64,000 nucleotides of DNA from an uncultured Selenomonadaceae bacterium (GCA_905235685.1 CAJOMO010000005.1:1-64000); one strand, 5' to 3'. Positions 50,841 through 60,185 are shown, counted from the stretch's first letter. Notes: generated by a model from the letters alone, not told the origin. Numbers and translations are program-made.

Positions 50841-52220
50841 TTACCTGTCATAGTTATCATAGTAATAATTTTCGCGGCGGTCGCTGTAATTTGACGGGTT
50901 ATCGTAGTAATAATTTTCGCGGCGGTCGTCATAATTCGAGTCGTAATTTCTGCGCGGCGTCGGCGAAATTTCTTCCGGCTCGTCATAATAGTTTTCGTCG
51001 CGGCGGCTGTCTTCGTAATAATTTTCGTCACGGCGATTGTCTTGTTCGTCGTAATAATTATCTTCGCGGTGGTTTTCTTCGTCGTAATTATCTTCGCGGT
51101 GGTTTTCTTCGTCGTAATTATCTTCGCGGCGGCTGTCGTCTTCGTAGTCAAAATTTGGCGGATAATCCCTTGTTGGCTCGCCGATATTTTCAGCGTCGTC
51201 TGGAATTTTTTTCGCGTTGGTAGGAATTGACTCGTTGTATTCGCTGGCAACTCTTTCGACGCGGCTTTTTATGCGATTGTCAACCGAAACGTCCAAGAGT
51301 TGAGCCATGGCGTATTGCAATTCGTCAACGTACGGTATCCAATAGCTTATCTCGTCAATGTAAAGCGGATAGCCAGGAACCATATCAGTTTCAAGCCCGT
51401 TTTGCTGAGCCGCCTTCATAGCTCCGGCTAATTCCAAAAGTTGGCGGAAAGTCATATCGGTATCGATAGCGTCAACCACTTCGCGCAGGACTGACGGAAT
51501 ACGCGGAATAAACGACGGCGAAGTAACTTTTTCCAAACACGCCTCAATAAATTTTTGCTGGCGTTTAATTCGTCCGATATCGCCTTCAGAATCGCGGTAT
51601 CGAACGTAAGTCACAGCTTTTTTGCCGTCCATGTGCTGAAGTCCGGGATAAATATTAATGTACAGCCCGCCGTTATCGTCCCAGGGGTCTTCGTACTTCA
51701 TGCGCTTTTCCACGTCAATGTCAATGCCGCCGATAGCGTCAATAATTTTAACAAAGCTGTTGGTGTTGATAATCACGTAATGATCGATATCGATTCCGAG
51801 AAAATTTTCAACGGTTTTTTCGGCAAGAGGCTCGCCGCCGTAAGCATAAGCCGCATTGATTTTATCGTAGCCGTAGCCATAAATCCGGACGCGCGTATCT
51901 CGCGGTATCGACATAAGCGCCGCCTGATCGTATTTCGGATCAACCATCGCAATCATCATTGTATCGGAGCGCCCAACGTCATCTTCGCGCATATCCACGC
52001 CCATTATCAGAATCGTGGATTTATCCTTAGCCTTGATTAATTCGGTATCGAAATTCATTCGGTCGATTTGCTGAATCGGTTCTTTTTTTAAATCGAAAAG
52101 GCTTGACGACGCCAAAAGTGAGCCTGCCGCCGCCGAAGCAAAGAAACACAGCACTAATAAAATTATGGGCCAAATGCGCCGCTTAGTCTTTCGACGGGAC
52201 GGCAGATTTTCATTTTCCAA
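50841..52220 (-). CDS. LytR-CpsA-Psr family protein with a Tyr/Asp/Arg-rich repeat tail
   Basis: LCP enzymes join polyprenyl-linked glycans to the cell wall. This 459 aa protein has a cytoplasmic basic start (SRRKTKRR), one membrane helix (about 14-38) and the LCP catalytic domain (about 65-235) with LIMGVDMREDDVGRSDTMMI, SIPRDTRVRI, INAAYAYGG, KKAVTYVRYRDSEGDIGRIKRQQ. A C-terminal region of about 115 residues is made of Tyr, Asp, Glu, Asn and Arg in repeats such as REDNYDEENH. The TTG at 52218-52220 follows GGTGGGG and is preferred to a TTG at 52244 that lies inside the previous gene's end. Confidence 0.92.
   Translation of the reverse strand: MENENLPSRRKTKRRIWPIILLVLCFFASAAAGSLLASSSLFDLKKEPIQQIDRMNFDTELIKAKDKSTILIMGVDMREDDVGRSDTMMIAMVDPKYDQAALMSIPRDTRVRIYGYGYDKINAAYAYGGEPLAEKTVENFLGIDIDHYVIINTNSFVKIIDAIGGIDIDVEKRMKYEDPWDDNGGLYINIYPGLQHMDGKKAVTYVRYRDSEGDIGRIKRQQKFIEACLEKVTSPSFIPRIPSVLREVVDAIDTDMTFRQLLELAGAMKAAQQNGLETDMVPGYPLYIDEISYWIPYVDELQYAMAQLLDVSVDNRIKSRVERVASEYNESIPTNAKKIPDDAENIGEPTRDYPPNFDYEDDSRREDNYDEENHREDNYDEENHREDNYYDEQDNRRDENYYEDSRRDENYYDEPEEISPTPRRNYDSNYDDRRENYYYDNPSNYSDRRENYYYDNYDR
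51061..51120. repeat. 30-bp tandem repeat in the LCP gene tail
   Basis: Two perfect 30-bp units (51061-51090 and 51091-51120) sit in a longer run of imperfect units reaching about 50840-51160. Being a multiple of three, unit gain or loss would lengthen or shorten the tail without a frameshift. Confidence 0.85.
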
Positions 52221-52237
52221 GGAATCCCCACCTTGCT

Positions 52238-53239
52238 TTAACAATAAAAAATTCTATCTTCGAGCGCCGAAATAATTTCCACGTCAGTATCGTACAAATG
52301 GCTCAAACATTCCAGCGTCACCATTTCGCGGGTAGTGATAAAATGCGTCGCCTGTCTAAGATTTTGCGGAGTAAAATCCAGTTTCAAAATATTTTCGCCG
52401 AGAAATTCATTGAGCGCCTTCAAATCTTTAGCGCGGAATTTTTTATCCGGAAAAATAATCAGCAGCGCATTTTTTAAATCTGCGCGATTAAATTCAGCGA
52501 TAATTTTTTTCCACAGCGGAATTTTCGCGCCAAAATCCGCCACCAATGCATAAATTTTCCAACCGGCTTTACGCTTGGCAATTATTTCAGAATCGGCGGC
52601 AGTTTCAATTTCCGGCGCGTAATGTTTAGCTAAAAATTTTTCGGTGTCGTAAATCAGCGGCAGATTTTTATAAATTTTTTTAATGCTCCAATTCCACCAC
52701 TTAACCGCCATAAATTTTTTAATCGTCGCGGCGTCGAATCGATATTTGACAATTCGCGCAGGATTCCCGACAACCACCGCGTAAGGCGGAACATTTTTAG
52801 TAACCATGGCGTTCGTGCCGATAATCGCGCCGTCGCCAATCCGCACGCCGCCAATAATCGTCGCGCCCTGCCCAATCCAAACGTCATTGCCCACGATAAT
52901 TTGATAATGATTGTCGCAACGCCGCTCTTCCGGCTCATAATTCGGCGCGGTGATTTTCGCGCCTGCACAAATTTTTTCCATAACAAAATCCACGTCGAAC
53001 GGATAAGTCGTAACCACATTTTTATAATTGTGATTGAGCCCGAGCAGAAATGAAGTATCGCGCGCAATCGAACAGAAACGCCCGATTAAAACGTGCGCGG
53101 TTTTATTCCACTCAACGACGCTGTCAATGGCGTAGGAACAAGCGCCGAGCGTCAGAAACGGGAAAATTTTTTTATTCAGCAAATGGGTATAGGGGCGGTC
53201 GATTGGCACAAAGCTATCGTCAGAAAACGGGACGCGCAT
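52238..53239 (-). CDS. CatB-like hexapeptide acetyltransferase with an extra C-terminal domain
   Basis: A 333 aa protein. Residues about 30-205 form a left-handed beta-helix acetyltransferase of the xenobiotic/VatD type: IGRFCSIA, HNYKNVVTTYPF, IIVGNDVWIGQGATIIGGVRIGDGAIIGT and YAVVVGNPARIV. Residues about 215-333 are an extension of unknown fold (IYALVADFGAKIPLWKKI, ALLIIFPDKKF). In this surface gene cluster it more likely acetylates a glycan than a drug. The ATG at 53237-53239 has GAGGTG five bases upstream. Confidence 0.86.
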   Translation of the reverse strand: MRVPFSDDSFVPIDRPYTHLLNKKIFPFLTLGACSYAIDSVVEWNKTAHVLIGRFCSIARDTSFLLGLNHNYKNVVTTYPFDVDFVMEKICAGAKITAPNYEPEERRCDNHYQIIVGNDVWIGQGATIIGGVRIGDGAIIGTNAMVTKNVPPYAVVVGNPARIVKYRFDAATIKKFMAVKWWNWSIKKIYKNLPLIYDTEKFLAKHYAPEIETAADSEIIAKRKAGWKIYALVADFGAKIPLWKKIIAEFNRADLKNALLIIFPDKKFRAKDLKALNEFLGENILKLDFTPQNLRQATHFITTREMVTLECLSHLYDTDVEIISALEDRIFYC

Positions 53240-53254
53240 TTTGTCACCTCGCAA

Positions 53255-54460
53255 TTATTTTTCAACGCAAGCTTCGAGTTTCGCCTTATTGGCGGCGATT
53301 GTTTTATTCGTGGTATTAATTTCGGCGGCAGTTTGAATTTCCTGCAAAGCCTCAAGATATTTTTGCTGTTTAAAATAGGCAATGGCAATTTCGTTGTGCG
53401 CGTCAACAAATCTGTCTTCAATTTCGAGCGTGCGGCGAAAATCCGCAATAGCCTCGTCGAATTTGCCTTGACTGAGTTTCAAATGCCCGCGGTTGTAATG
53501 AGCAACTTCAGATTTCGGCTCAAGTTTCAAATATTCGTCGTAAGCAGAAATAGCCGCGTCCGTCTGATTTAATTTTTCGTAAGTCAGCGCCAAATTGAGC
53601 CACGCCTCGGGAAGTGCAGAATCAATTTCCAGTGCCGTTTGAAAATCTTCCGCCGCGTCTGTAAATTTTTTCTGCGCGAAATAAACTAAGCCGCGATAAA
53701 CATAAGCCGCCGCCTTATCGTCGAGTGTTTCAAGCTGTTGATTTGCTTTGTCAAGAGATTCAGCCGAGCCGTCGGGAATTTGCGCCTGTTTCCAAAGGTT
53801 TAAAATATCCTGCCCGTACTGGTTGCCAGGAACAGCCCAAACGCCATTTAAGCCCGTCCAGGTTTTGATTTTGCCGAAAATCTGCGGACGCCACTTTTCA
53901 ATCAATTCATAACGCGGGTCAACGATTTTAACTTTGGGATGTTCAGTACTCGCATAAGCCAGCAAATGTTGAATATGAGCGCGCGCTCCGGTTTTGGGCG
54001 TTACGAAAGTTGCGCCCGGCTCTTTATTGCCGGTAGCGCCTAAGCCGCAAAAATTATTCTGTTTGGGCGAAACGTCGCCGCCGTAATTCCACGTGCCGGT
54101 TTCCTTAATCGCTTGACAAATCGCCACGTCCGGACGAATGCCTTCACGATTTGCCTCGGCGTAATAAAATCTTACAAGGTGTTCGACGCTGCAATTCAAT
54201 TTTGGATTTGGATTGCGCCGCTTGATGAAATTTACCATTTGTTTCTGCGGAACGACCGCCTCGCCCATTATCGTTATATCTTCAAGTCGCTCGCGCAGGA
54301 CGATAATTGGCGTACCCTTCGCGCCCGCGTCAATCAATTCAGTTCCGCGCAATTTTTTTTCGTCAAATTTAATTTCGTCAGATTTTTTTTCCGCGGCAAG
54401 ACAGCCCACGTTCAGCAAAATCAATAGCGCCGTCATTAACAAACCAAATAATTTTTTCAT
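53255..54460 (-). CDS. Secreted glucosaminidase with TPR repeats
   Basis: A 401 aa exported protein. The signal peptide (1-22) ends LLNVGCLAAEKK; the cysteine could be a lipid site, though the lipobox is poor. Residues about 95-235 are a glucosaminidase (lysozyme-like) domain, with VAICQAIKETGTWNYGG carrying the catalytic Glu and QNNFCGLGATG. Four TPR units follow (about 250-385; AAYVYRGLVYFAQKKFTDA, AWLNLALTYEKLNQTDAA, AHYNRGHLKLSQGKFDEA, AHNEIAIAYFKQQKYLEA). It would trim peptidoglycan in the periplasm, held in a complex by the TPRs. The ATG at 54458-54460 follows GGAGG. Confidence 0.87.
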   Translation of the reverse strand: MKKLFGLLMTALLILLNVGCLAAEKKSDEIKFDEKKLRGTELIDAGAKGTPIIVLRERLEDITIMGEAVVPQKQMVNFIKRRNPNPKLNCSVEHLVRFYYAEANREGIRPDVAICQAIKETGTWNYGGDVSPKQNNFCGLGATGNKEPGATFVTPKTGARAHIQHLLAYASTEHPKVKIVDPRYELIEKWRPQIFGKIKTWTGLNGVWAVPGNQYGQDILNLWKQAQIPDGSAESLDKANQQLETLDDKAAAYVYRGLVYFAQKKFTDAAEDFQTALEIDSALPEAWLNLALTYEKLNQTDAAISAYDEYLKLEPKSEVAHYNRGHLKLSQGKFDEAIADFRRTLEIEDRFVDAHNEIAIAYFKQQKYLEALQEIQTAAEINTTNKTIAANKAKLEACVEK

Positions 54461-54554
54461 AGCAGCCTCCAAATTTTTCAACAGGAAATTTTTTTTTGGT
54501 ATCGAATTTATAAGCAAAAGTTTTGCAATGTGTGAACCTTGAGGGGGAATTTGA

Positions 54555-55016
54555 ATGAAAATTGCAATGGCAAACGACCACGCGGGTACTCGGCTCAAAA
54601 ATGAGATTAAAGCTTACCTTGAGAGCCAGGGCTACGAAGTTAAAGATTTCGGCACGTACGACGAAAACGCCTGCGATTTGTCGGACTTTGTTTATCCGGC
54701 GTCTTTGGCGGTGGCTAAGGGCGAATGCGACCGCGGAATTTTCGTTGATGGCGTCGGCTACGGCAGCGCTTTAATCGCCAACAAAATTTACGGGATTTAC
54801 GCGGCGGTTTGTCAAGATCCTTTCTGCGCGCAACTTTCCCGCGAACACACCGATTCGAACGTGCTTTGCATTGGCGGAAAAATTATCGGCAGTGCAATCG
54901 CCATGGAGATTGTCAAAGTTTGGCTCAAGACTGAACCTTTGACGGCTGAAAAATATCGCCGCCGCGTCCAAAAAGTTGCCGATATCAACAACAAACATTG
55001 CGTGCCTGTGAAGTAA
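54555..55016 (+). CDS. RpiB/LacA/LacB-family sugar-phosphate isomerase
   Basis: A 153 aa protein that matches RpiB at both ends: MKIAMANDHAGTRLKNEI with the phosphate-site Asp-His, and HTDSNVLCIGGKIIGSAIA. In E. coli RpiB the middle holds the catalytic Cys in CGTGIGMS; here the same place reads DGVGYGS, with Asp instead of Cys, closer to LacA/LacB. Ribose-5-phosphate isomerase is possible but a different sugar phosphate is as likely. GAGGGGGA precedes the ATG. It is divergent from the glucosaminidase gene across 94 bases and ends at a bidirectional terminator. Confidence 0.85.
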   Translation: MKIAMANDHAGTRLKNEIKAYLESQGYEVKDFGTYDENACDLSDFVYPASLAVAKGECDRGIFVDGVGYGSALIANKIYGIYAAVCQDPFCAQLSREHTDSNVLCIGGKIIGSAIAMEIVKVWLKTEPLTAEKYRRRVQKVADINNKHCVPVK

Positions 55017-55063
55017 TTTCTAGACAGATTGTAGCAGAATATTTCTTTGTGTCAAATAAAAAA

Positions 55064-55097
55064 GCGCCGCCTTCCAATCAGCGGCGTTAATTTTTTT
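55064..55097. terminator. Bidirectional terminator between the RpiB-like and serpin genes
   Basis: CGCCGC (55065-55070) pairs with GCGGCG (55081-55086) around a ten-base loop. T runs follow on both strands (seven T after 55089 on plus, six T on minus). It serves two convergent genes. Confidence 0.78.
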
Positions 55098-55109
55098 GCG
55101 GAAAATTTT

Positions 55110-56333
55110 TCAAAGTTTGTTGACAGTGCCGGTGAACAAATTAATTTCATTCGGAACATCGCGAATCACGAAAACGAAAGGCATATCTGCGCGAAATTCA
55201 ATAATCTGCTTATATTCCGGCGAAAGTGCGGTTGTCTCAACCATATCAATCTCGGTGACGGCGGCGGCTTCAGTGCCCTGCTCGTCGACTTTGACTTTCG
55301 CCTGGTGAACGGCGGCGTCAATCTTCAAAGAAACGCCGTTGATAATGTTGTAAAATTCGGCGTAATCGGTTAGGGCGAGCTGAATCCCAACCTGCCACAA
55401 TTTTTCCATCAAATCAGTTTTAATGTCAAATTCGAATTTCGGCAAATCCAAATGAATCTCCCTGCCGTTAACCGGCGCGTTTTTAATCTGGTTCAAAAAA
55501 TTTTCGCGGTAGGAAATTTTTTCGGCGTCCCAATCGTCGGCGATATTCAAATTATTTTCGTCAACCGGCAGAATCACGTACATTGCCACGACGGTATCAT
55601 TCGCAGATTTTTTGTACGGCAATTCAATCCCGCGATATTTTTCGTCCGCGTAGTAGGAAATTTCTTCGTCGAAAATTTTGTGCATCATTTCAATCTTTGA
55701 AGTCGAAAAATCCTTGTTGTGGAAAATTCTTTCGCGCGTGTCGTTGGTTTTGAAAGCGCTGTTCCATTCGCCTTTGAAATAAATCACGTTCAGCAAATCG
55801 ACGGCGGTATCTTCCGTGGCGATAGATTGATAATTCGGGATTAAATGATTCGTAACTTTGTCAACCCAGCCGGTGATTTGTTTTTTTGTGGCGGTGATAT
55901 CATTTCGAAAATCGACAAGCGCGACTTCAGAGCCGTAATTTTTCTCGGCATTTTTTTTGAAGCGCAAATTTATTCCGTTGCCGGCGTAATCTTCGTCAAT
56001 GAGCAACAAATTGGATTCGCGCAGAAGCCGCCCGTCAGAATAATTATCAGCCATAGCGCCGTGAAATTTGGCAAAGCCGTCGTTCAATTCTTTCATGGAA
56101 TTGGCGTACAGCACGGCGAGAATTTCCTGCTTAGTTTTTCCAATCGCGCCATTCGCCAAAAGGCTAAGCGCGGCGGCTAAACTGTACGGCGAATAAAAAA
56201 TATTTTCGTCCTTATCGAGCGTCTTATAGTAATTCCAACCAAAATTATTCACGCCGTTGGAAAGTTCGGAGGCAAAAACCGTTGAAACATTCAGCGCGAA
56301 AATCAGCGCAATTATCAGCGTAAAAATTTTCAC
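55110..56333 (-). CDS. Secreted serpin (serine or cysteine protease inhibitor)
   Basis: A 407 aa serpin with a signal peptide (1-21, cleavage near VFA-SEL). The fold's marks are NIFYSPYSLAAALSLLANGA, LLNVIYFKGEW, LDLPKFEFD and the C-terminal ADMPFVFVIRDVPNEINLFTG. The hinge before the reactive loop reads DEQGTEAAAVT, with small residues at P12-P10, the pattern of inhibitory serpins; counting 17 from the hinge Glu puts P1 at about the Thr-Thr pair in MVETTA. It should trap proteases outside the cytoplasm, perhaps those of a host or competitors. Six bases separate it from pnp. Confidence 0.93.
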   Translation of the reverse strand: MKIFTLIIALIFALNVSTVFASELSNGVNNFGWNYYKTLDKDENIFYSPYSLAAALSLLANGAIGKTKQEILAVLYANSMKELNDGFAKFHGAMADNYSDGRLLRESNLLLIDEDYAGNGINLRFKKNAEKNYGSEVALVDFRNDITATKKQITGWVDKVTNHLIPNYQSIATEDTAVDLLNVIYFKGEWNSAFKTNDTRERIFHNKDFSTSKIEMMHKIFDEEISYYADEKYRGIELPYKKSANDTVVAMYVILPVDENNLNIADDWDAEKISYRENFLNQIKNAPVNGREIHLDLPKFEFDIKTDLMEKLWQVGIQLALTDYAEFYNIINGVSLKIDAAVHQAKVKVDEQGTEAAAVTEIDMVETTALSPEYKQIIEFRADMPFVFVIRDVPNEINLFTGTVNKL

Positions 56334-56339
56334 GGCAAA

Positions 56340-58571
56340 TCAAACCTTTCTGCGCGGCGGGCGGTTGCCGTTGCGGTCGTTGTTTTTGTCAAAAGGTTTC
56401 CTGTCAAAAGGTTTCTTGTCAAAGGGTTTCTTATCGCTGCGGCTGTCGAAATTTCTGCGGGCGTTGCGGCTCAAATCGGACGGCGGCAAAGTTGCTTTGT
56501 GGCTTACATTAACGCGCCCCTTTTCGTCAATCTCGACAACTTTAACCGTCAACGTATCGCCAATTTTAACAACGTCCTCGACTTTTTCAACGCGCTCATT
56601 TGCAAGCTGCGAAATATGACAAAGCCCTTCGCGCCCGGGCAACAAGTCAACAAATGCGCCGAAACTTTCAATGCGCGTAACCGGCGCGTTTTCGTAAATT
56701 TCGCCAATTTCAAAATCGTGAATGACATCTTCGATCATCTTGAGCGCGCGCTTAATTCCGTCAACGTCGGTGGAAGTGACGAAAATATTGCCGTCGTCTT
56801 TAATGTCAATCGTAACGCCGGTTTCGTCAATGATTTTGTTAACCATTTTGCCGCCCGTGCCGATAACTTCGCGGATTTTTTCAACGGGAATTTTCATAGT
56901 CATAACGCGCGGCGCATAGGGCGAAAGTTCCGCCGCCGGTTCGCTGATACATTCGAGCATTTTTCCGAGAATAAAACTCCTGCCGCGTTTCGCCTGCGCG
57001 AGGGCGTCGGATAAAATTTCGCGGGTTATACCGGCAATTTTAATATCCATTTGAATAGCAGTGACGCCTTCGGTCGTACCGGCGACTTTGAAGTCCATAT
57101 CGCCCAGCGCGTCCTCTAAGCCCTGTATGTCAGTCAATATGGTATATTTATCGTCAGACTTAACTAAACCCATTGCTACGCCGCTCACAGGGCGCTTAAT
57201 GGGCACGCCAGCCTGCATCAAACTCAAAGTACTGCCGCAAACGCTGCCCATTGAACTTGAGCCGTTCGATTCAAGCACTTCAGAGACGAGGCGGATTGTG
57301 TACGGAAAATCTTCAATCGAAGGAACAACCGGTTCAAGGGCGCGTTCAGCCAAAGCGCCGTGTCCAATTTCACGCCGCCCGGGACTGCGCGAAGGTCTTG
57401 CCTCACCAACCGAAAAGCCGGGGAAATTATAATGGTGCATATAATGTTTGGTATACTCGGGGTCGAGCCCGTCAACAATTTGTTCGTCGCCGATTGAGCC
57501 AAGCGTTGTGATTGTCAAAACTTGCGTCTGCCCGCGCGTAAAAAGTCCCGAGCCGTGCGTTCTTGCGAAAAGTCCAACTTCACAGCTGATTGGGCGCACT
57601 TCCTCAAGTTCCCTGCCGTCGGGACGAATTTTTTCGTGGGTAATCATACGGCGCACAACGTCTTTCTTGACTTTGTAAAAAACTTCGCCAATTTCCTGTT
57701 CGGCGGTAGGGTATTCTTCCGCGGGAAATTTTTCAAGGAGCGCGGCGGTAATTTCTTCCTGTACGGCGTCAATGGCGGCGTCGCGTGCAAGTTTATCGGG
57801 ATTGCGAATGGCGGCGTCAACTTTTTCCGGCGCAATTTCACGCACTGCCGCGTCAATTTCTTCATTCGGGTGGAAAAGCGGATAATCTTTCTTAGGCTTG
57901 CCAACCTGCGCGACAATTTCATTTTGGAAGGCAACGAGTTTCTTAATTTCCTCGTGCCCAAATAAAATCGCCTCAAGTACAACTTCCTCGGGCAATTCTT
58001 TCGCGCCTGCTTCAACCATCATAACCGCGTCAGCCGAACCGGCAACCATCAAATCCAAATCGGAAGTTTCGGCTTGTTCCTGCGTGGGGTTGATAATAAA
58101 TTCGCCGTTAATCCTGCCTACGCGCACGCCCGCAATCGGTCCGTTGAATGGAATATCTGAAATGCAAATCGCGCAGGACGCGCCGAGCATTGCGGGAATT
58201 TCGGGCGCATTATCGGGGTCGTAGCAAATGACGGTTGCGGTAACTTGCACGTCATTTCTAAAACCTTCGGGGAAAAGCGGGCGAATCGGTCTGTCGATTA
58301 AACGGCTGCGCAAAATTCCGCTGGTTTGCGGACGCCCTTCACGTTTCAAAAAACTGCCTGGAATTTTTCCGGACGAATACATTTTTTCTTCGTAGTCCAC
58401 GGTTAGCGGGAAAAAATCTGCGCCTTCACGCGGTTTCGCCGAAGAAGTCACGGCAACCAATACCGCTGTATCGCCGTATCTTACGAGCACCGCGCCGTTC
58501 GCCTGCTTAGCCATTTTGCCCTGTTCGACGATCAATTTTCTGCCGCCAAGATCTGTTTCAAAACAATTCAT
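56340..58571 (-). CDS. pnp: Polyribonucleotide nucleotidyltransferase (PNPase)
   Basis: PNPase degrades RNA 3' to 5' with phosphate and adds tails in the degradosome. The 743 aa protein has two RNase PH domains (the second with [24 protein letters not shown] and the catalytic [22 protein letters not shown]), a KH domain ([20 protein letters not shown]) and an S1 domain ([18 protein letters not shown]). A basic tail with three KPFDK-type five-residue repeats follows. GGAGGC lies ten bases before the ATG. The serpin gene follows closely and might share its transcript. Confidence 0.97.
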   Translation of the reverse strand: MNCFETDLGGRKLIVEQGKMAKQANGAVLVRYGDTAVLVAVTSSAKPREGADFFPLTVDYEEKMYSSGKIPGSFLKREGRPQTSGILRSRLIDRPIRPLFPEGFRNDVQVTATVICYDPDNAPEIPAMLGASCAICISDIPFNGPIAGVRVGRINGEFIINPTQEQAETSDLDLMVAGSADAVMMVEAGAKELPEEVVLEAILFGHEEIKKLVAFQNEIVAQVGKPKKDYPLFHPNEEIDAAVREIAPEKVDAAIRNPDKLARDAAIDAVQEEITAALLEKFPAEEYPTAEQEIGEVFYKVKKDVVRRMITHEKIRPDGRELEEVRPISCEVGLFARTHGSGLFTRGQTQVLTITTLGSIGDEQIVDGLDPEYTKHYMHHYNFPGFSVGEARPSRSPGRREIGHGALAERALEPVVPSIEDFPYTIRLVSEVLESNGSSSMGSVCGSTLSLMQAGVPIKRPVSGVAMGLVKSDDKYTILTDIQGLEDALGDMDFKVAGTTEGVTAIQMDIKIAGITREILSDALAQAKRGRSFILGKMLECISEPAAELSPYAPRVMTMKIPVEKIREVIGTGGKMVNKIIDETGVTIDIKDDGNIFVTSTDVDGIKRALKMIEDVIHDFEIGEIYENAPVTRIESFGAFVDLLPGREGLCHISQLANERVEKVEDVVKIGDTLTVKVVEIDEKGRVNVSHKATLPPSDLSRNARRNFDSRSDKKPFDKKPFDRKPFDKNNDRNGNRPPRRKV

Positions 58572-58652
58572 TAAAATAAAAGCCTCCTACAATATTTTGA
58601 CAATGTAAATTTCGACGCGAAAAAAATTCTTCCTGTAAAAGCCGTAATAAAT

Positions 58653-58681
58653 TTGACAATTTCGCGCAGGTTTGACATAAT
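58653..58681 (+). promoter_or_regulatory. Promoter of the thioesterase gene
   Basis: TTGACA (58653-58658) and CATAAT (58676-58681) are 17 bases apart, 25 bases before the TTG start. The 125-base gap to pnp holds no other clear feature. Confidence 0.68.
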
Positions 58682-58705
58682 CGTAAAAAATTTGGAGTGA
58701 TAAAT

Positions 58706-59107
58706 TTGACGCAGGAGCAGGTTATAAAATTTTGCCACGACAATACAATTTGCGATTATCTCGGCGTTGAAATTTTGCCGAACGAAGACGGCGGCGTCAA
58801 ATTGGCGCTGACTGTCGCGGAGAAACACTCAAATTGTTATGACATTTTGCACGGCGGCGTTTTAACCACGATGGCTGATACGGCTATGGGCGCGGCTTGT
58901 TTTGCGCGAAATAAAAAAGTCGTCACCGTTTCAATGACGATTGAATTTATGCGTCCTGTTTTAATCGGCACGAAAATTATTACCAACGCTCAAGTTTTGC
59001 ACAACGGCAACCAGATTATGATTTGCGAATGCGGCTTGCTTGACGACGCCGGAATTTTATTTGCGAAAGTCAACGCAACTTTTTTTGTGATTGAGCGGCT
59101 CACTTAA
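58706..59107 (+). CDS. PaaI-type hotdog-fold thioesterase
   Basis: A 133 aa hotdog-fold protein of the PaaI / YbgC-like acyl-CoA thioesterase group. The key region is NCYDILHGGVLTTMADTAMG, with the HGG motif and the helix that carries the catalytic acidic residue, then VVTVSMTIEFMRPV. The acyl substrate is not known. The frame opens at a GTG at 58697, but the TTG at 58706 has GGAG eight bases upstream. Its stop overlaps the 3' end of the heptosyltransferase gene by eight bases. Confidence 0.86.
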   Translation: MTQEQVIKFCHDNTICDYLGVEILPNEDGGVKLALTVAEKHSNCYDILHGGVLTTMADTAMGAACFARNKKVVTVSMTIEFMRPVLIGTKIITNAQVLHNGNQIMICECGLLDDAGILFAKVNATFFVIERLT

Positions 59108-60119
59108 TGCTCAAAATTTTATTGATAACCGCGTCAACCGTTACCGCCGATAAGCAATTTTCGCCTTTGGGACAAATGCGCTTGCGGCAATATTTACAAT
59201 CTCTGTCGACTTCCAGCGCATTTTGAATTTGCCCGTAAGGACCGGTGCGCGCGGCTTGAGTTGGACCCATAATCATCAGCGTGCGAACACCGAGCGCCGT
59301 CGATAAATGCGTCGTTCCGGTATCGCCGCCAATCACAATCCGCGAATTTTTCAACACGTGCGAAAGTTCCATCAGATTTGTTTTGCCAACAAGATTAATC
59401 GGCGGGATTTTTGACTTAGCCGAAATTTCAGCCGCGATTTGCTCTTCGGCAGCGCCGTTTCCAATCAGCACCGGCGTAACTTCGACGCTGTAAAACCAAT
59501 CGCTGAGCGCCGCGAAATTTTCAGCAGACCAGCGTTTGGTTTCCCAGCTCGCGCCAACCGCCAGCGCCACGTACGGATTTTCAACAACAAGACCGGCTTG
59601 CTCAGAAATGGCGTCGGCTTTTTTTATTGCGTCGGCGGGAATTTCCAGCGGAAAAACAACTTTATCGACGCGGCAGCCAATCGCCCGCGCCGTGTCCAAA
59701 TATCTGTCGACAATGTGACCGCGCGCATTTTCGCCAATCACCGGCTTTGAAATTTGCCCGCTCAATTCGCGCATATCGCACACGCCCAATTTGATATTCG
59801 ATTTTGCAAAAAAAGCTATCGCCGCCGATTTGAACAGCCCCTGCAAATCCAAAACCGCGTCATAATCTTCAGCTTGAATTTCGCTCTTGAACGGGAAAAA
59901 ATTTCGCGCAAAACCTTTCAGCGTCCGAAATTCTTTTTTGCGAAAAATAATAATTTTATCCACGCACGGATTCATTTTCACAATATCGTAAGCGGGCGGC
60001 TCGACAACCCAGGTTAAATGCGCGTCGGGGAAAGTTTCCTTAATCGCGTAGCTTACCGGCAAAGCGTGAATGACATCGCCCAGCGCGCTCAATTTCACAA
60101 CTAAAATTTTTTTGAGCAT
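59100..60119 (-). CDS. Glycosyltransferase family 9, heptosyltransferase I-like
   Basis: A 339 aa GT-B protein of family 9. The N-terminus KILVVKLSALGDVIHALPVSYAI is close to WaaC/RfaC, and VGASWETKRWSAENFAAL plus IGGDTGTTHLSTALGVRTLMIMGPT make up the ADP-heptose site. Cysteines near the end (CKYCRKRIC) are shared with the other family 9 gene at 14655. It probably adds the first heptose to Kdo in the LPS inner core, while the other may act next; which does which is inferred only. It stands alone, away from the heptose operon. Confidence 0.9.
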   Translation of the reverse strand: MLKKILVVKLSALGDVIHALPVSYAIKETFPDAHLTWVVEPPAYDIVKMNPCVDKIIIFRKKEFRTLKGFARNFFPFKSEIQAEDYDAVLDLQGLFKSAAIAFFAKSNIKLGVCDMRELSGQISKPVIGENARGHIVDRYLDTARAIGCRVDKVVFPLEIPADAIKKADAISEQAGLVVENPYVALAVGASWETKRWSAENFAALSDWFYSVEVTPVLIGNGAAEEQIAAEISAKSKIPPINLVGKTNLMELSHVLKNSRIVIGGDTGTTHLSTALGVRTLMIMGPTQAARTGPYGQIQNALEVDRDCKYCRKRICPKGENCLSAVTVDAVINKILSIK

Positions 60120-60185
60120 AACCAGTTCCTTTACATTTTCAAAATTAACCGTTAAAATAACAAGGTTATAAACATTTTAAACGCA

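Noticed and set aside
51047-51140. Direct repeats that might be a CRISPR array
   Set aside because: The 30-bp units are adjacent with no spacers, are in frame and code the LCP tail. No cas gene is in the window.
50753-51250. A 165-codon minus-strand frame rich in Thr, Ile and Lys
   Set aside because: It is another frame of the repetitive tail of the LCP gene on the same strand; its odd composition comes from the 30-bp repeats and it lacks a start site of its own.
56389-56432. 15-bp tandem repeats at the end of pnp
   Set aside because: They code the basic KPFDK-type tail of PNPase, a usual place for basic low-complexity sequence; not a separate element.
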